Origin: Paracoccus shandongensis
Lineage (GTDB): Bacteria; Pseudomonadota; Alphaproteobacteria; Rhodobacterales; Rhodobacteraceae
Length of the DNA: 64,000 bases
Direction of reading: 5' to 3'
NCBI RefSeq assembly: GCF_017315735.1
Contig: NZ_JAFLRK010000002.1
Span: 171,886-235,885, forward strand
The translations under genes and the position numbers were made by a program. This document shows positions 36,813 to 45,770 of the stretch, piece after piece. The notes beneath the pieces are model-generated. The model was not told where the DNA came from, made no database searches, and worked only from the letters and a program-made list of their open reading frames with translations. The first letter of the stretch is position 1; every line of letters starts with the position of its first letter.

Positions 36813-38167
36813 TGCCACGCCTGGTTGCCGTATCGAATCGCATTCCGCTGGGGGACAACCCCTCGGGCGGGCTGGTCGTCGCGCTGGAGGACGCGCTGCG
36901 AAGCTCGGGCGGGCTGTGGGTCGGCTTCTCGGGCGAGGTGGTGGACGCGCCCGCCGACGAACTGGCCTTCCACGAGGGCGCGGCCTTCGGGCGGGCCTCC
37001 TTCGACCTGACGCCGCAGGATCACGACGAATATTACCTGGGCTATTCCAATTCGGTCCTCTGGCCGGTCTGCCATGGCCGGGCGGACCTGATGCGGATCC
37101 AGCCGGAATACCTGGAAGGCTATCGCCGGGTGAACGAACGCATCGCCCGGCTGCTGCTCGCGCACCTGCGTCCCGACGACCACATCTGGGTGCAGGACTA
37201 CCAGCTGTTCCCCCTGGCGCAGGAGTTGCGCAAACTGGGCGTCACCGCGCCCATCGGGCATTTCCTGCACATCCCCTTTCCGGGCCCGACCGATTGCGCG
37301 ACCCTTCCCAACCCGGACGAGCTGTTCGACTGGCTGTCCCATTACGACCTGGCGGGCTTTCAGGCGCAGCGCGATCTGGACAACTTTGCCGCCAGCGCGC
37401 GCAGCCTGTCGGATGTGACGCAACTTTCAGAGGACCGCTTCCGCATCAAGGGGCGCGACATGCGGGCGGGCGTCTTTCCCATCGGCATCGACGCAAGCGC
37501 CTTCATCGCCGAGGCCCAGGCCGCGCGCGAGGAAGACAAGATGCGCAGCCTGACTGGCGCGCAGATCATGATCGGCGTGGACCGGCTGGATTATTCCAAG
37601 GGCATCCCGCAGCGGTTCCGGGCCTTCCAGGCGCTGCTGGACGGCAATCCGGGGCTGACGGAACAGGTGATGCTGCTGCAGATCGCCCCGCCCACGCGCG
37701 AATCGGTTGACGCCTATCAGCAGATCCGCGAGGAAACCGAACACCTGGCGGGCCGCATCAACGGCCAGTTCGCGACCGTCAACTGGACGCCCATCCGTTT
37801 CATCCACCGCCCGATCCCCCGGAACGAGCTTGCGGGCCTGTTCCGCCAGGCGCGCATCGGCCTGGTCACGCCCTTGGCCGATGGCATGAACCTGGTGGCC
37901 AAGGAATATGTGGCGGCCCAGGATCCGGCCGATCCCGGCGTCCTGATCCTGTCGCGCTTCGCGGGCGCGGCCGAACAGATGCCCGAGGCGCTGATCGTCA
38001 ATCCCCATGACCCCAGCGAGATGGCCCAGGCCATGCAGCAGGCCATCGACATGCCCCTGGAAGAACGCCAGGCCCGCCACGCCGCCCTGCTGCGCTGCGT
38101 GGTCGAACGCGACGTAAGCTGGTGGTCGGCGTCCTATCTGAAGGCCCTGGCCCAATCCCGGGCCTGA
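36812..38167 (+). CDS. otsA: Trehalose-6-phosphate synthase
   Basis: GT20 glycosyltransferase (451 aa) that joins UDP-glucose (or another NDP-glucose) and glucose-6-phosphate. SNRIPLGDNPSGGLVVAL holds the nucleotide-sugar loop; WVQDYQLFPLAQELRK, GVDRLDYSKGIPQRF and LVTPLADGMNLVAKEYVAAQ are diagnostic. Length is normal. It overlaps otsB by one base (TGATG). A copy of the intergenic hairpin repeat in reverse orientation lies right after its stop and may serve as the 3' end. Confidence 0.92.
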   Translation: MPRLVAVSNRIPLGDNPSGGLVVALEDALRSSGGLWVGFSGEVVDAPADELAFHEGAAFGRASFDLTPQDHDEYYLGYSNSVLWPVCHGRADLMRIQPEYLEGYRRVNERIARLLLAHLRPDDHIWVQDYQLFPLAQELRKLGVTAPIGHFLHIPFPGPTDCATLPNPDELFDWLSHYDLAGFQAQRDLDNFAASARSLSDVTQLSEDRFRIKGRDMRAGVFPIGIDASAFIAEAQAAREEDKMRSLTGAQIMIGVDRLDYSKGIPQRFRAFQALLDGNPGLTEQVMLLQIAPPTRESVDAYQQIREETEHLAGRINGQFATVNWTPIRFIHRPIPRNELAGLFRQARIGLVTPLADGMNLVAKEYVAAQDPADPGVLILSRFAGAAEQMPEALIVNPHDPSEMAQAMQQAIDMPLEERQARHAALLRCVVERDVSWWSASYLKALAQSRA

Positions 38168-38222
38168 TTTTCATCTTGGCTTAAATATCCCGCGGGGGGT
38201 GCGGGGGGCGCGAAGCCCCCCG
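38168..38222 (-). repeat. Rhodobacteraceae-type intergenic repeat, copy B (reverse)
   Basis: Reverse-strand copy. The stem is GGGGGGC (38203-38209) with GCCCCCC (38215-38221). Read on the minus strand it continues CGGGATATTTAAGCC and AAGATGAAAA, nearly identical to copy C at 48213-48267. It lies between the convergent otsA and DUF2062 genes, so its hairpin could end both transcripts. Confidence 0.7.
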
Positions 38223-38260
38223 TCTTTCACCGCGTGCCCCATCAGCGGGACCGCGGCCTG

Positions 38261-38893
38261 TCACGGACGGCGGTCCTGATCCGTCCCCTGGACGCGCGCG
38301 ATCCGCCTGGCCATGGTCTGCGCCTTGCGCCGGTGATAGCGCCGCACGACCGGGATCGTCAGGTAATAGCTTGCCACCGCCGCGATCCCGCCCAGGACCG
38401 CGCCGCCCGCGGCATAGGGCAGGAAGATCTCGTGCCAGAACTCGGACAGCCCGCTCCAGCTGGTGGGGCCGGGGCCGAAGGCGGACATGACGTTGTGCCA
38501 GGTTTCCGCCGTGGCATGGGCGAATTCGCGAAAGATCACGGGCGGCGACATGTCGCCCGGCAGGCCCAGGATCGTACGCCCCAAACCCACCGAGGCCAGC
38601 GCGATGAAGGGCGTTGTCAGCGGGTTGCCAGCGAAGGTGCCGACAAAGGCCGCCAGCACATTGCCCCGGATCGCCAGCGACACAAGGGCCGCGACGATGA
38701 AGTGAAAGCCGTGCAAGGGCGAGAAGGACAAAAACACCCCCGCCGCCAGCCCGCGCGCGATGCGGTGCGGCTGGTCGGGCAGGCGGCGGATGCGGTGCCA
38801 CAGATAGGCGGTGGACCGGCGGAACCCGCCCGGCGGATAGACCAGTTCGCTTGCCATCTGTCCATAGCTGCGCGGCTTGCTGCGCTTGAACAC
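38261..38893 (-). CDS. DUF2062 membrane protein
   Basis: Integral membrane protein (210 aa) with the DUF2062 pattern: a basic N-terminus, then GLAAGVFLSFSPLHGFHFIVAALVSL, GTFAGNPLTTPFIALASVGLGR and a C-terminal helix (GGAVLGGIAAVASYYLTIPVV) followed by a basic tail. Function of the family is unknown. It starts with GTG 38893, with GGGGGGATTGGA upstream. Its start is 40 bases after the rsh stop, so the two may be cotranscribed from the minus strand. Confidence 0.8.
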   Translation of the reverse strand: MFKRSKPRSYGQMASELVYPPGGFRRSTAYLWHRIRRLPDQPHRIARGLAAGVFLSFSPLHGFHFIVAALVSLAIRGNVLAAFVGTFAGNPLTTPFIALASVGLGRTILGLPGDMSPPVIFREFAHATAETWHNVMSAFGPGPTSWSGLSEFWHEIFLPYAAGGAVLGGIAAVASYYLTIPVVRRYHRRKAQTMARRIARVQGTDQDRRP

Positions 38894-38933
38894 GATTCCA
38901 ATCCCCCCGGTCCTGCGACTGCCCGCGACTGTG

Positions 38934-41048
38934 TCAGGGCTTCATGGCGACGTTGCGGATGCGGGCCACCTGCGCCACGTCGCTTTCCGCTTCCAGCGCG
39001 GTCAGAAGGTTATGCAGATGTTCCTGATCGCGCAACTCGACCTCGACCTCGATGCGGTAGAAGTCGGGCTTGCGGTCCTTGAATTCAAGGTTCGAGATAT
39101 TGGCCCCCTGCGCCCCGATCAGGCTGCAGATGCGGCCCAGAACGCCCGCGTCGTGGCGGATGGTCAGCGTCAGCAGCGTCGAATAGACCGCCGGGTGACG
39201 GCCCGCGCGCCATTGCACATCGACCCAGCGGTCGGGGCTGTCCTCGTATTCCGCCAGCACCGGGCAGTCGATGGCGTGGATCACCACGCCCTTGCCGCGA
39301 TAGGTGATGCCGACGATGCGTTCGCCCGGCAGCGGGCGGCAGCAGGAGGCGCGCTTGAAATCGGCGTCCGCCTCGACCCCCGCAAAGGGGCGGGTGCCGT
39401 CGATCTCGTCCTGGTGGGCGGCAAGGTCGGGATAAAGAACCTGCAACACTTCCTTGGCGGAATTTTCCGCGCTTCCGATCCGGGCCAGCAATTCGTCGCC
39501 ATCGGCCAGGCCCATCTGCTTGGCGGCGGTGCGCAGCGCCTTGTCCGTGACCTTGCGGCCCACATGTTCAAAGCTGACGCGCACCAGTTCGCGGCCCAGG
39601 CGGATGAAGCGGTCGCGGTCTTCCTCGCGCAGGGACCGCCGGATCGCGGCCTTGGCGCGGCCGGTGGCGACGATGTCGAGCCAGGTCGATTGCGGGCGCT
39701 GCCCGGACGCGGCGATGATGTCCACCGACTGCCCGTTCTTCAGCCGCGTCCACAAGGGCACGCGGATCCCGTCCACCTTGGCGCCGACGCAGGAATTGCC
39801 CAGCCGGGTGTGGATGGCATAGGCAAAGTCGATGGGGGTCGCACCTTTCGGCAGTTGCAGCACGTCGCCCTTGGGGGTGAAGCAGAAGACCTGGTCCTGG
39901 TACATCTCCAGCTTGACGGCTTCCAGGAACTCGTTGTGGTCCTCGCCCTCGAAGCGGTCGGTCAGGTTGTCGATCCATTCGGCGGGATCGACCGCGAAGG
40001 GGTTCTTGGTGCGCACGCCGTCGCGATAGGCCCAGTGGGCGGCGACGCCGGCTTCCGCCACCTCGTGCATCTGGCGGGTGCGGATCTGCACCTCGACCCG
40101 CTTGCCGTCGCGGCCGGACACGGTGGTGTGGATGGACCGATAGCCGTTCGACTTGGGCTGGCTGATATAGTCCTTGAACCGCCCCGGCACGGCCCGCCAG
40201 CGGTGATGGATCACGCCAAGCGCGCGATAGCAGTCCATTTCCGACCGGGTGATGATGCGAAAGCCATAGATGTCGGACAGCCGCGAGAACGCCAGTTGCT
40301 TTTCCTGCATCTTGCGCCAGACCGAAAAGGGCTTCTTGGCGCGGCCGAAGACGGTCGCCTCGATCCCCTCGCGTTCCAGTTCCGCGCGGATGTCGGCGGT
40401 GATCGCCCCGATGATGTCGCCCGAATCGCGTTGCAGGCTGACAAAGCGGCGGATGATGGAATTGCGCGCCTCGGGGTTGATGACCTTGAAGGCGAGGTCT
40501 TCCAGCTCCTCTCGCATCCACTGCATCCCCATGCGCCCGGCAAGCGGCGCATAGATGTCCATCGTCTCGCGCGCCTTCTTGACCTGCTTTTCGGGGCGCA
40601 TGGACCGGATGGTGCGCATGTTGTGCAGCCGGTCGGCCAGCTTGACCAGGATCACGCGCAAATCGCGCGACATGGCCATGAACAGCTTGCGGAAATTCTC
40701 GGCCTGCTTGGACTGGGCCGAGGACAGTTCCAGGTTGGTCAGCTTGGTCACGCCATCGACCAGATCCGCGATCTCCGCCCCGAAGGCGGCGGTCAGGTCT
40801 TCCTTGGTGGACCGCGTATCCTCGACCGTGTCGTGCAGAAGCGCGGTCACGATGGTCGCGTCGTCCAGCCGCATTTCCGTCAGGATGGCGGCAACGGCGA
40901 TGGGATGGGTGAAATAAGGCTCGCCCGAGTGGCGGAACTGCCCTTCATGCATCCGCATCCCGTATTCATAGGCGTCGCGGATCAGGGTGGCGTTGCTGCG
41001 CGGGTTGTAGTTGCGGACCAGCGCGATGAGGTCTTCGACGTCTATCAT
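38934..41048 (-). CDS. rsh: Bifunctional (p)ppGpp synthetase/hydrolase (RelA/SpoT homologue)
   Basis: Stringent-response enzyme (704 aa). Domains in order: HD hydrolase (residues about 25-180, HDTVEDT intact), synthetase (about 240-350, FKDYISQPKSNGYRSIHT), TGS (about 385-450, VFCFTPKGDVLQLPKGATPIDFAY), and a C-terminal ACT (about 630-704). The HD metal residues and synthetase motifs look complete, so it should both make and degrade ppGpp, as single Rsh proteins of alphaproteobacteria do. Upstream on the same strand is rpoZ, 28 bases away. Confidence 0.93.
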   Translation of the reverse strand: MIDVEDLIALVRNYNPRSNATLIRDAYEYGMRMHEGQFRHSGEPYFTHPIAVAAILTEMRLDDATIVTALLHDTVEDTRSTKEDLTAAFGAEIADLVDGVTKLTNLELSSAQSKQAENFRKLFMAMSRDLRVILVKLADRLHNMRTIRSMRPEKQVKKARETMDIYAPLAGRMGMQWMREELEDLAFKVINPEARNSIIRRFVSLQRDSGDIIGAITADIRAELEREGIEATVFGRAKKPFSVWRKMQEKQLAFSRLSDIYGFRIITRSEMDCYRALGVIHHRWRAVPGRFKDYISQPKSNGYRSIHTTVSGRDGKRVEVQIRTRQMHEVAEAGVAAHWAYRDGVRTKNPFAVDPAEWIDNLTDRFEGEDHNEFLEAVKLEMYQDQVFCFTPKGDVLQLPKGATPIDFAYAIHTRLGNSCVGAKVDGIRVPLWTRLKNGQSVDIIAASGQRPQSTWLDIVATGRAKAAIRRSLREEDRDRFIRLGRELVRVSFEHVGRKVTDKALRTAAKQMGLADGDELLARIGSAENSAKEVLQVLYPDLAAHQDEIDGTRPFAGVEADADFKRASCCRPLPGERIVGITYRGKGVVIHAIDCPVLAEYEDSPDRWVDVQWRAGRHPAVYSTLLTLTIRHDAGVLGRICSLIGAQGANISNLEFKDRKPDFYRIEVEVELRDQEHLHNLLTALEAESDVAQVARIRNVAMKP

Positions 41049-41076
41049 GATCTGCCGAAGACCCCTTCCTGTTGCC

Positions 41077-41430
41077 TCAACGCTGGTTGGCTTCCAGCAT
41101 CATGCGCAGCATCCGTTCCTCGGATTCCTCGTCGGCGGGCTTGGGACGGTCCACCTCGGCGCCCAGCAGCAGGGCCATGGCGTCCTCCTCGGGCTCGTCG
41201 ACCTCGATCTGGGTTTGGGTCGATTCGATCATGCGTTCGCGCAGCTCGTCCACGGGCTGCGTTTCCTCGGCAATCTCGCGCAGGGCGACGACCGGGTTCT
41301 TGTCGTTGTCGCGGTCCACCGTGGGCTGGCTGCCGGCGGCGATCTCGCGCGCGCGATGCGAGGCGAGCATCACCAGATCAAAGCGGTTCGGGACTTTGTC
41401 AACGCAGTCTTCAACCGTGACGCGGGCCAT
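41077..41430 (-). CDS. rpoZ: RNA polymerase omega subunit
   Basis: Small subunit (117 aa) that aids assembly of RNA polymerase and forms part of a ppGpp site in proteobacteria. The signature [30 protein letters not shown] is intact, followed by [19 protein letters not shown]. The C-terminal third is acidic and Met-rich. ATG 41430. It is transcribed just before rsh, joining a ppGpp target and a ppGpp enzyme in one unit. Confidence 0.94.
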   Translation of the reverse strand: MARVTVEDCVDKVPNRFDLVMLASHRAREIAAGSQPTVDRDNDKNPVVALREIAEETQPVDELRERMIESTQTQIEVDEPEEDAMALLLGAEVDRPKPADEESEERMLRMMLEANQR

Positions 41431-41502
41431 ATACTCACCTGTGCAGTTGCGAATCGGATATCCGGGGCGAAACCGAGGATGTGGACGCCAAGGATGGAAT
41501 TG

Positions 41503-42102
41503 TCAAGATTGGGCCAAGCCGCTGCCCGGTGCAAGCGGCGACATGCCCGACAACCCGTCGGGGCCCAGGTCCGCCAGCATCCGCGACACGGGCTTTCCCG
41601 TCAAGGGGTGGCGCCAGCCGGGCGCGATCTCGGCCAGGGGGGCCAGCACGAAGCCGCGGTCCTGCAGGCGGGGGTGGGGCAGGATCAGGCGGTCCGGTGT
41701 TTCCACCCGTTGCCGGTCGGGCGGCAGGGTGATCCAGCGGTCCAGCGTGTCCTGGTCGGGCAGGACCAGGTCGTCCAGGGCGATCAGGTCCAGGTCCAGC
41801 ACCCGCGCCGACCAGCGCCCCGTGCTGCGGTCGCGGCCGAAATCCGCCTCGATCCCGTGCAGCCGCGCCAGCAGGACGGGCGCGTCCAGGCCCGTGCGAA
41901 TCAGCGCCGCCGCATTGGCGTAATCGGGCCCCGACCCCGGCGGAAAGGCCGGGGTGCGCCAGATCCGGCTGGCCGAGATCATTGAAATGTCGGGCTGATC
42001 GTGCAGAATCGCCAGCGCCTCGCGCAGCGCGTGGACCGGGTCGCCCGCCCCCGACGGCAGATTTGCGCCTAAGGCGATGATACCGAAAGACAAGTTTTGC
42101 AT
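41503..42102 (-). CDS. folK: 2-amino-4-hydroxy-6-hydroxymethyldihydropteridine pyrophosphokinase
   Basis: HPPK of folate synthesis (199 aa), which moves pyrophosphate from ATP to the hydroxymethylpterin. Visible motifs: IIALGANLPSG at the N-terminus, YANAAALIRT, and RSTGRWSARVLDLDLIALDD with the metal-binding aspartates, then LPHPRLQDRGFVLAPLAEI. It is a single-domain enzyme without folB or folP fusion. ATG 42102 faces the NYN gene divergently across about 106 bases; 72 bases separate it from rpoZ downstream. Confidence 0.92.
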   Translation of the reverse strand: MQNLSFGIIALGANLPSGAGDPVHALREALAILHDQPDISMISASRIWRTPAFPPGSGPDYANAAALIRTGLDAPVLLARLHGIEADFGRDRSTGRWSARVLDLDLIALDDLVLPDQDTLDRWITLPPDRQRVETPDRLILPHPRLQDRGFVLAPLAEIAPGWRHPLTGKPVSRMLADLGPDGLSGMSPLAPGSGLAQS

Positions 42103-42110
42103 GAGGCCTT

Positions 42111-42191
42111 GTTCGTTCTATGAATGGGGCACGGCCAGACCGATACCGCTAACTTCGCCGTTCGCGGGCCCGTGTCCTGAACGAACAGTTC
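42111..42191. promoter_or_regulatory. Widely spaced inverted repeat in the folK/NYN divergent region
   Basis: GTTCGTTC (42111-42118) and GAACGAAC (42179-42186) are exact reverse complements near the two ends of the gap, and GAAC-A-GTTC (42183-42191) is itself a small palindrome. Such an arrangement could bind one regulator for both genes. No promoter boxes can be fixed. Confidence 0.3.
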
Positions 42192-42208
42192 CATTGAAGG
42201 CAACCATA

Positions 42209-42757
42209 ATGTTTTACAAGGACGATCGCCTGGCGATCTTCATCGACGGAGCCAATCTCTACGCCTCGGCCAAGGCACTGGGCTTCGACATCGACTACAA
42301 GCTGCTGCGGCAGGAATTCGACCGCCGCGGCAAGCTGATGCGCGCCTACTACTATACCGCCCTGATGGAGGGCGAGGATTATTCCCCCATCCGCCCGCTG
42401 GTCGATTGGCTGCACTACAACGGCTATTGCGTGGTGACCAAGCCCGCCAAGGAATACACCGACACGATGGGCCGCCGGAAGATCAAGGGCAACATGGACA
42501 TCGAGCTGACCATCGACGCCATGCAGCTTGCCCCCCGGCTGGACCACGCGGTGCTGTTTTCCGGCGACGGCGACTTCCGCCCGCTGATCGAGGCCTTGCA
42601 GCGCCAGGGCGTGCGCGTGTCGGTGGTGTCCACCATCCGCAGCCAGCCCCCGATGATCGCCGATGACCTGCGCCGCCAGGCCGACAACTTCATCGAGCTG
42701 GACGCGCTGCGGGATATCGTGGGAAGGCCGCCCCGGGAGCCGCAGTCGAGCGAGTGA
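42209..42757 (+). CDS. NYN-domain (LabA/DUF88-type) protein
   Basis: PIN-like NYN-domain protein (182 aa), a predicted RNase fold. Acidic active-site residues lie in LAIFIDGANLYASAKALG, KIKGNMDIELTIDAM and HAVLFSGDGDFRPLIEALQ, matching the conserved Asp positions. The end (DDLRRQADNFIELDALRDIV) matches the common LabA-like core C-terminus. Substrate is unknown. ATG 42209 follows GAAGGCAACC; the region upstream (42103-42208) is non-coding and divergent from folK. Confidence 0.85.
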   Translation: MFYKDDRLAIFIDGANLYASAKALGFDIDYKLLRQEFDRRGKLMRAYYYTALMEGEDYSPIRPLVDWLHYNGYCVVTKPAKEYTDTMGRRKIKGNMDIELTIDAMQLAPRLDHAVLFSGDGDFRPLIEALQRQGVRVSVVSTIRSQPPMIADDLRRQADNFIELDALRDIVGRPPREPQSSE

Positions 42758-42789
42758 TCTGTCCGCCCGGCAATTCCAGGCGTGCCTCG

Positions 42790-43422
42790 CTAATTCAAAG
42801 CTGCGACAGGGTGAAGGCTGCGTACCAGATCCTTGCGCAGCACCAGTCGCGTGTCATCGAACGTCAGCAGGATATAGCCTGAGGTGGAGGTGATTTGTCT
42901 GATCCTTTTCGCACTGCGAAACTGTGCCGGGATCGCCTCCGGCTCAGCCTGGATGTCAACCAACGGCATGATGCCCAAAAAATAGCCTTGCCAGAATCCC
43001 TCTGAATCTTTGCGCAATGCGGTTTCGATTGCGGCGGTGCTGACCGCCCAAGATGAGACGGCTGTCATTGGCAACACCAGTGCGATCAGGACAAAGCCGA
43101 TTACTTGTTCAAGAACCTTCCTTGAGATCATGGTCATCCAGATGACCATGGCCGCATAGGCGCCGACTGCCATCCAGAAACCAAGAGCGAGCGGTGATCG
43201 AAGCGCAAGGATGATCGCGTCAGATGGCGTCGCATAATCGGCATAGCTAAGGCCGAAGCGGTAAAAGATCGTATAGCCAGAAACCGTGCCCGCAACCACT
43301 GCCGACAAGGTCAGGACCGAGACGAACGAGGCCAACCCGAACATGGCGCGCGGCGTTCCCTCGGATTGCGGCTTCGGCCGATAACGTGGCTGCCACGGGC
43401 GCAACCGACGAAACAAGGCCAC
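42790..43422 (-). CDS. Lower-GC membrane protein of unknown function
   Basis: No family recognised. The 210-aa product has a basic N-terminus (ALFRRLRPWQPRYRPK), three strong hydrophobic helices (around FGLASFVSVLTLSAVVAGTVSGY, ALGFWMAVGAYAAMVIWMTMI and VIGFVLIALVLPMTAVSSWAV) and a soluble C-terminal region of about 70 residues (YILLTFDDTRLVLRKDL). A hand count over 42961-43260 gives 165 of 300 G/C (55%), against about 70% in adjacent lines, which suggests later acquisition. Start is uncertain: GTG 43422 is given; ATG 43344 is an alternative. It lies 5 bases after the pyrG stop on the same strand. Confidence 0.6.
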   Translation of the reverse strand: MALFRRLRPWQPRYRPKPQSEGTPRAMFGLASFVSVLTLSAVVAGTVSGYTIFYRFGLSYADYATPSDAIILALRSPLALGFWMAVGAYAAMVIWMTMISRKVLEQVIGFVLIALVLPMTAVSSWAVSTAAIETALRKDSEGFWQGYFLGIMPLVDIQAEPEAIPAQFRSAKRIRQITSTSGYILLTFDDTRLVLRKDLVRSLHPVAALN

Positions 43423-43427
43423 GAGGT

Positions 43428-45071
43428 TTACACCAGCCGCCCTTCCTGCATCGCGGCGCGCACGAAGCCTGCGAACAGCGGCGCGGGCTCGAACGGCTTC
43501 GACTTCAGTTCCGGGTGGGACTGCACGCCGATGAACCAGGGGTGGTCGGCGTATTCGATCACCTCGGGCAGCTTGCCGTCGGGCGACATGCCGGAAAAGC
43601 ACAGGCCCGCCTGTTCCAGCGCCTCGCGATAGGTGGCGTCCACCTCGTAGCGGTGGCGGTGGCGGTCCTCGATCTCGGTCGCGCCGCCATAAACTTCGCT
43701 GATCCGGGAATCAGGCGCCAGCACGGCGGTATAGGCGCCCAGCCGCATGGTGCCGCCCTTGTCGTCCGTCACCTTGCGCTGCACCGTATAGTTGCCCTGC
43801 ACCCATTCCTTGAGGTGATAGACGACCGGCGTAAAACGCGTCTTGCCCGCCTCGTGGTCGAATTCCTCGGAACCCGCATCGGGCATCCCGGCCAGGTTGC
43901 GCGCGGCCTCGATCACGGCCATCTGCATCCCCAGGCAGATGCCCAGATAGGGCACCTTCTTTTCCCGCGCGTATTTGGCGGCGGCCAGCATCCCCTCGGT
44001 GCCGCGCTCGCCGAAACCGCCGGGCACGATGATGCCGTGGTATCCGTCCAGCAGATGCGCGCCTTCGCCTTCCAGCTTCTCGCTGTCCACCCAGTCGGCC
44101 TTGACGCGCACGCGGTTGGCCATGCCGCCATGGGTCAGCGCCTCGGCGATGGATTTGTAGGCGTCCTCAAGCTGGGTGTACTTGCCGACCACGGCGATGT
44201 TCACCTGGCCCTCGGCGTTTTCCAGCCGGTCCATCACGTCTTCCCATTTCGACAGGTCGGGACGCGGCGCCGGGCTGATGGCAAAGGCGTCCAGCACGGC
44301 CCGGTCCAGGCCCGCGCGGTGATAGGCCAAGGGCGCCTCGTAGATCGACTTGAGGTCATAGGCGGGGATCACCGCGTCGGGGCGGACGTTGCAGAACAGC
44401 GCGATCTTGGCGCGTTCCTTTTCCGGGATCGGGTGTTCGGACCGGCAGACCAGCACGTCGGGGGCAAGGCCGATGGATTGCAGTTCCTTGACGCTGTGCT
44501 GGGTGGGCTTGGTCTTGAGTTCCCCGGACGCCGCCAGATAGGGCAGCAGCGTCAGGTGCATCAGGATGCACTGGCCGCGCGGGCGTTCGTGGATGAACTG
44601 GCGGATCGCCTCGAAGAAGGGCAGGCCCTCGATGTCGCCCACCGTGCCGCCGATCTCGCACAGCATGAAATCGACCTCGGTGTCGCCGATGGCCAGGAAG
44701 TCCTTGATCTCGTTGGTGACATGGGGGATCACCTGGATGGTCTTGCCCAGGTATTCGCCGCGCCGTTCCTTTTCCAGCACGTTGGAATAGATGCGGCCCG
44801 ACGACACGCTGTCCGTCCGGCGCGCCGAGACGCCCGTGAAGCGTTCGTAATGGCCCAGGTCCAGGTCGGTTTCCGCCCCGTCATCGGTCACGAAGACCTC
44901 GCCATGCTCGAACGGCGACATGGTGCCGGGATCGACGTTCAGATAGGGGTCCAGCTTGCGCAGCCGCACGGTGAAGCCGCGTGCCTGCAACAGCGCGCCC
45001 AGTGCCGCCGAGGCCAGGCCCTTGCCAAGCGAGGACACGACGCCGCCGGTGATGAAGATGTAACGCGCCAT
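43428..45071 (-). CDS. pyrG: CTP synthase
   Basis: Makes CTP from UTP, ATP and glutamine (547 aa). The N-terminal amidoligase domain opens [31 protein letters not shown]; the C-terminal class I glutaminase has [16 protein letters not shown] with its nucleophile cysteine and [15 protein letters not shown] with the His-Glu pair. Length is typical. ATG 45071. It follows secG on the minus strand after a 153-base gap that contains a hairpin at 45190-45209. Confidence 0.95.
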   Translation of the reverse strand: MARYIFITGGVVSSLGKGLASAALGALLQARGFTVRLRKLDPYLNVDPGTMSPFEHGEVFVTDDGAETDLDLGHYERFTGVSARRTDSVSSGRIYSNVLEKERRGEYLGKTIQVIPHVTNEIKDFLAIGDTEVDFMLCEIGGTVGDIEGLPFFEAIRQFIHERPRGQCILMHLTLLPYLAASGELKTKPTQHSVKELQSIGLAPDVLVCRSEHPIPEKERAKIALFCNVRPDAVIPAYDLKSIYEAPLAYHRAGLDRAVLDAFAISPAPRPDLSKWEDVMDRLENAEGQVNIAVVGKYTQLEDAYKSIAEALTHGGMANRVRVKADWVDSEKLEGEGAHLLDGYHGIIVPGGFGERGTEGMLAAAKYAREKKVPYLGICLGMQMAVIEAARNLAGMPDAGSEEFDHEAGKTRFTPVVYHLKEWVQGNYTVQRKVTDDKGGTMRLGAYTAVLAPDSRISEVYGGATEIEDRHRHRYEVDATYREALEQAGLCFSGMSPDGKLPEVIEYADHPWFIGVQSHPELKSKPFEPAPLFAGFVRAAMQEGRLV

Positions 45072-45189
45072 GAAGGCCCCCGTGATTTCGCAAAGTCTGT
45101 CTGGTTGCGGGCCGTCCGACGGCCAGCATCACGGGGCTCAAGCTATAGCCGATTCGCCCCGTGGCCGCAAGGAACCGCAAGCTGATGTG

Positions 45190-45209
45190 GGGGCGGGTTC
45201 AGCCGCCCC
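45190..45209 (-). terminator. Stem-loop after secG
   Basis: GGGGCGG (45190-45196) pairs with CCGCCCC (45203-45209) around GTTCAG, 15 bases beyond the secG stop on the minus strand. No T-run is visible on that strand, so termination is only possible. Confidence 0.45.
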
Positions 45210-45224
45210 TAGTTGTGGTGTGGA

Positions 45225-45698
45225 TCAGTTCGCCGGTGCGGGCGCGGCGGGCGCCGGCGCGGCCGGGGGCGCGACAGGCTCGACCGCCGGAGCATCGGCT
45301 GCGGGTGCCGCAGCTTCCGGCGTGGCCGGGTCAGTCGCCGCTTCGGGCGCGGGCGGGGTCAGCGGATCGCCGGCCGCCCCGGTCGAGGGCGGCGGCACAT
45401 AGGCCGGCACCTGCGGCAGCGTCGACTCCTGACGGCCCTCGGGCACGCCCAGCTGGTCCATGATGGAACTGTTGCTGACCTGCCGCGCGGCGATGATGGT
45501 CAGCGCGATCGAGGTCACGAACAGCGCGATGCCGAAGATCCAGGTCAGCCGCGTCAGGGCGTTCGCGGCCTGCCGGCCGGTCATCACGCCACCGCCGCCG
45601 CCCATGCCAAGCCCGCCGCCTTCGGAGCGTTGCAGCAGCACCACCCCGGTGAGCAGCACCGCGAGGATCAGATGGATGGTCAGGACGACGTTTTCCAC
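45225..45698 (-). CDS. secG: Preprotein translocase subunit SecG
   Basis: Small inner-membrane partner of SecYE (157 aa). Two transmembrane helices (about residues 3-22 and 52-70) flank the conserved loop [33 protein letters not shown]. The remaining 80 residues are an Ala/Pro-rich tail, which makes the protein longer than the 110-aa E. coli SecG, as often seen in alphaproteobacteria. ATG 45698 is divergent from cobQ. Confidence 0.92.
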   Translation of the reverse strand: MENVVLTIHLILAVLLTGVVLLQRSEGGGLGMGGGGGVMTGRQAANALTRLTWIFGIALFVTSIALTIIAARQVSNSSIMDQLGVPEGRQESTLPQVPAYVPPPSTGAAGDPLTPPAPEAATDPATPEAAAPAADAPAVEPVAPPAAPAPAAPAPAN

Positions 45699-45770
45699 GG
45701 CTTTCGGCCTTTCGCTTTCGGACGCGCCTATCTAGTCATCCGGGCAGATGTTGGCAAGCAGAGTAAACCC

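Noticed and set aside
38894..38933. Separate promoter for the DUF2062 gene.
   Set aside because: The 40-base gap after rsh shows no recognisable -35/-10 pair; cotranscription with rsh is simpler.
45699..45770. Possible cobalamin riboswitch upstream of cobQ.
   Set aside because: The gap is only 72 bases, shorter than a B12 aptamer, and no B12-box-like sequence is visible.
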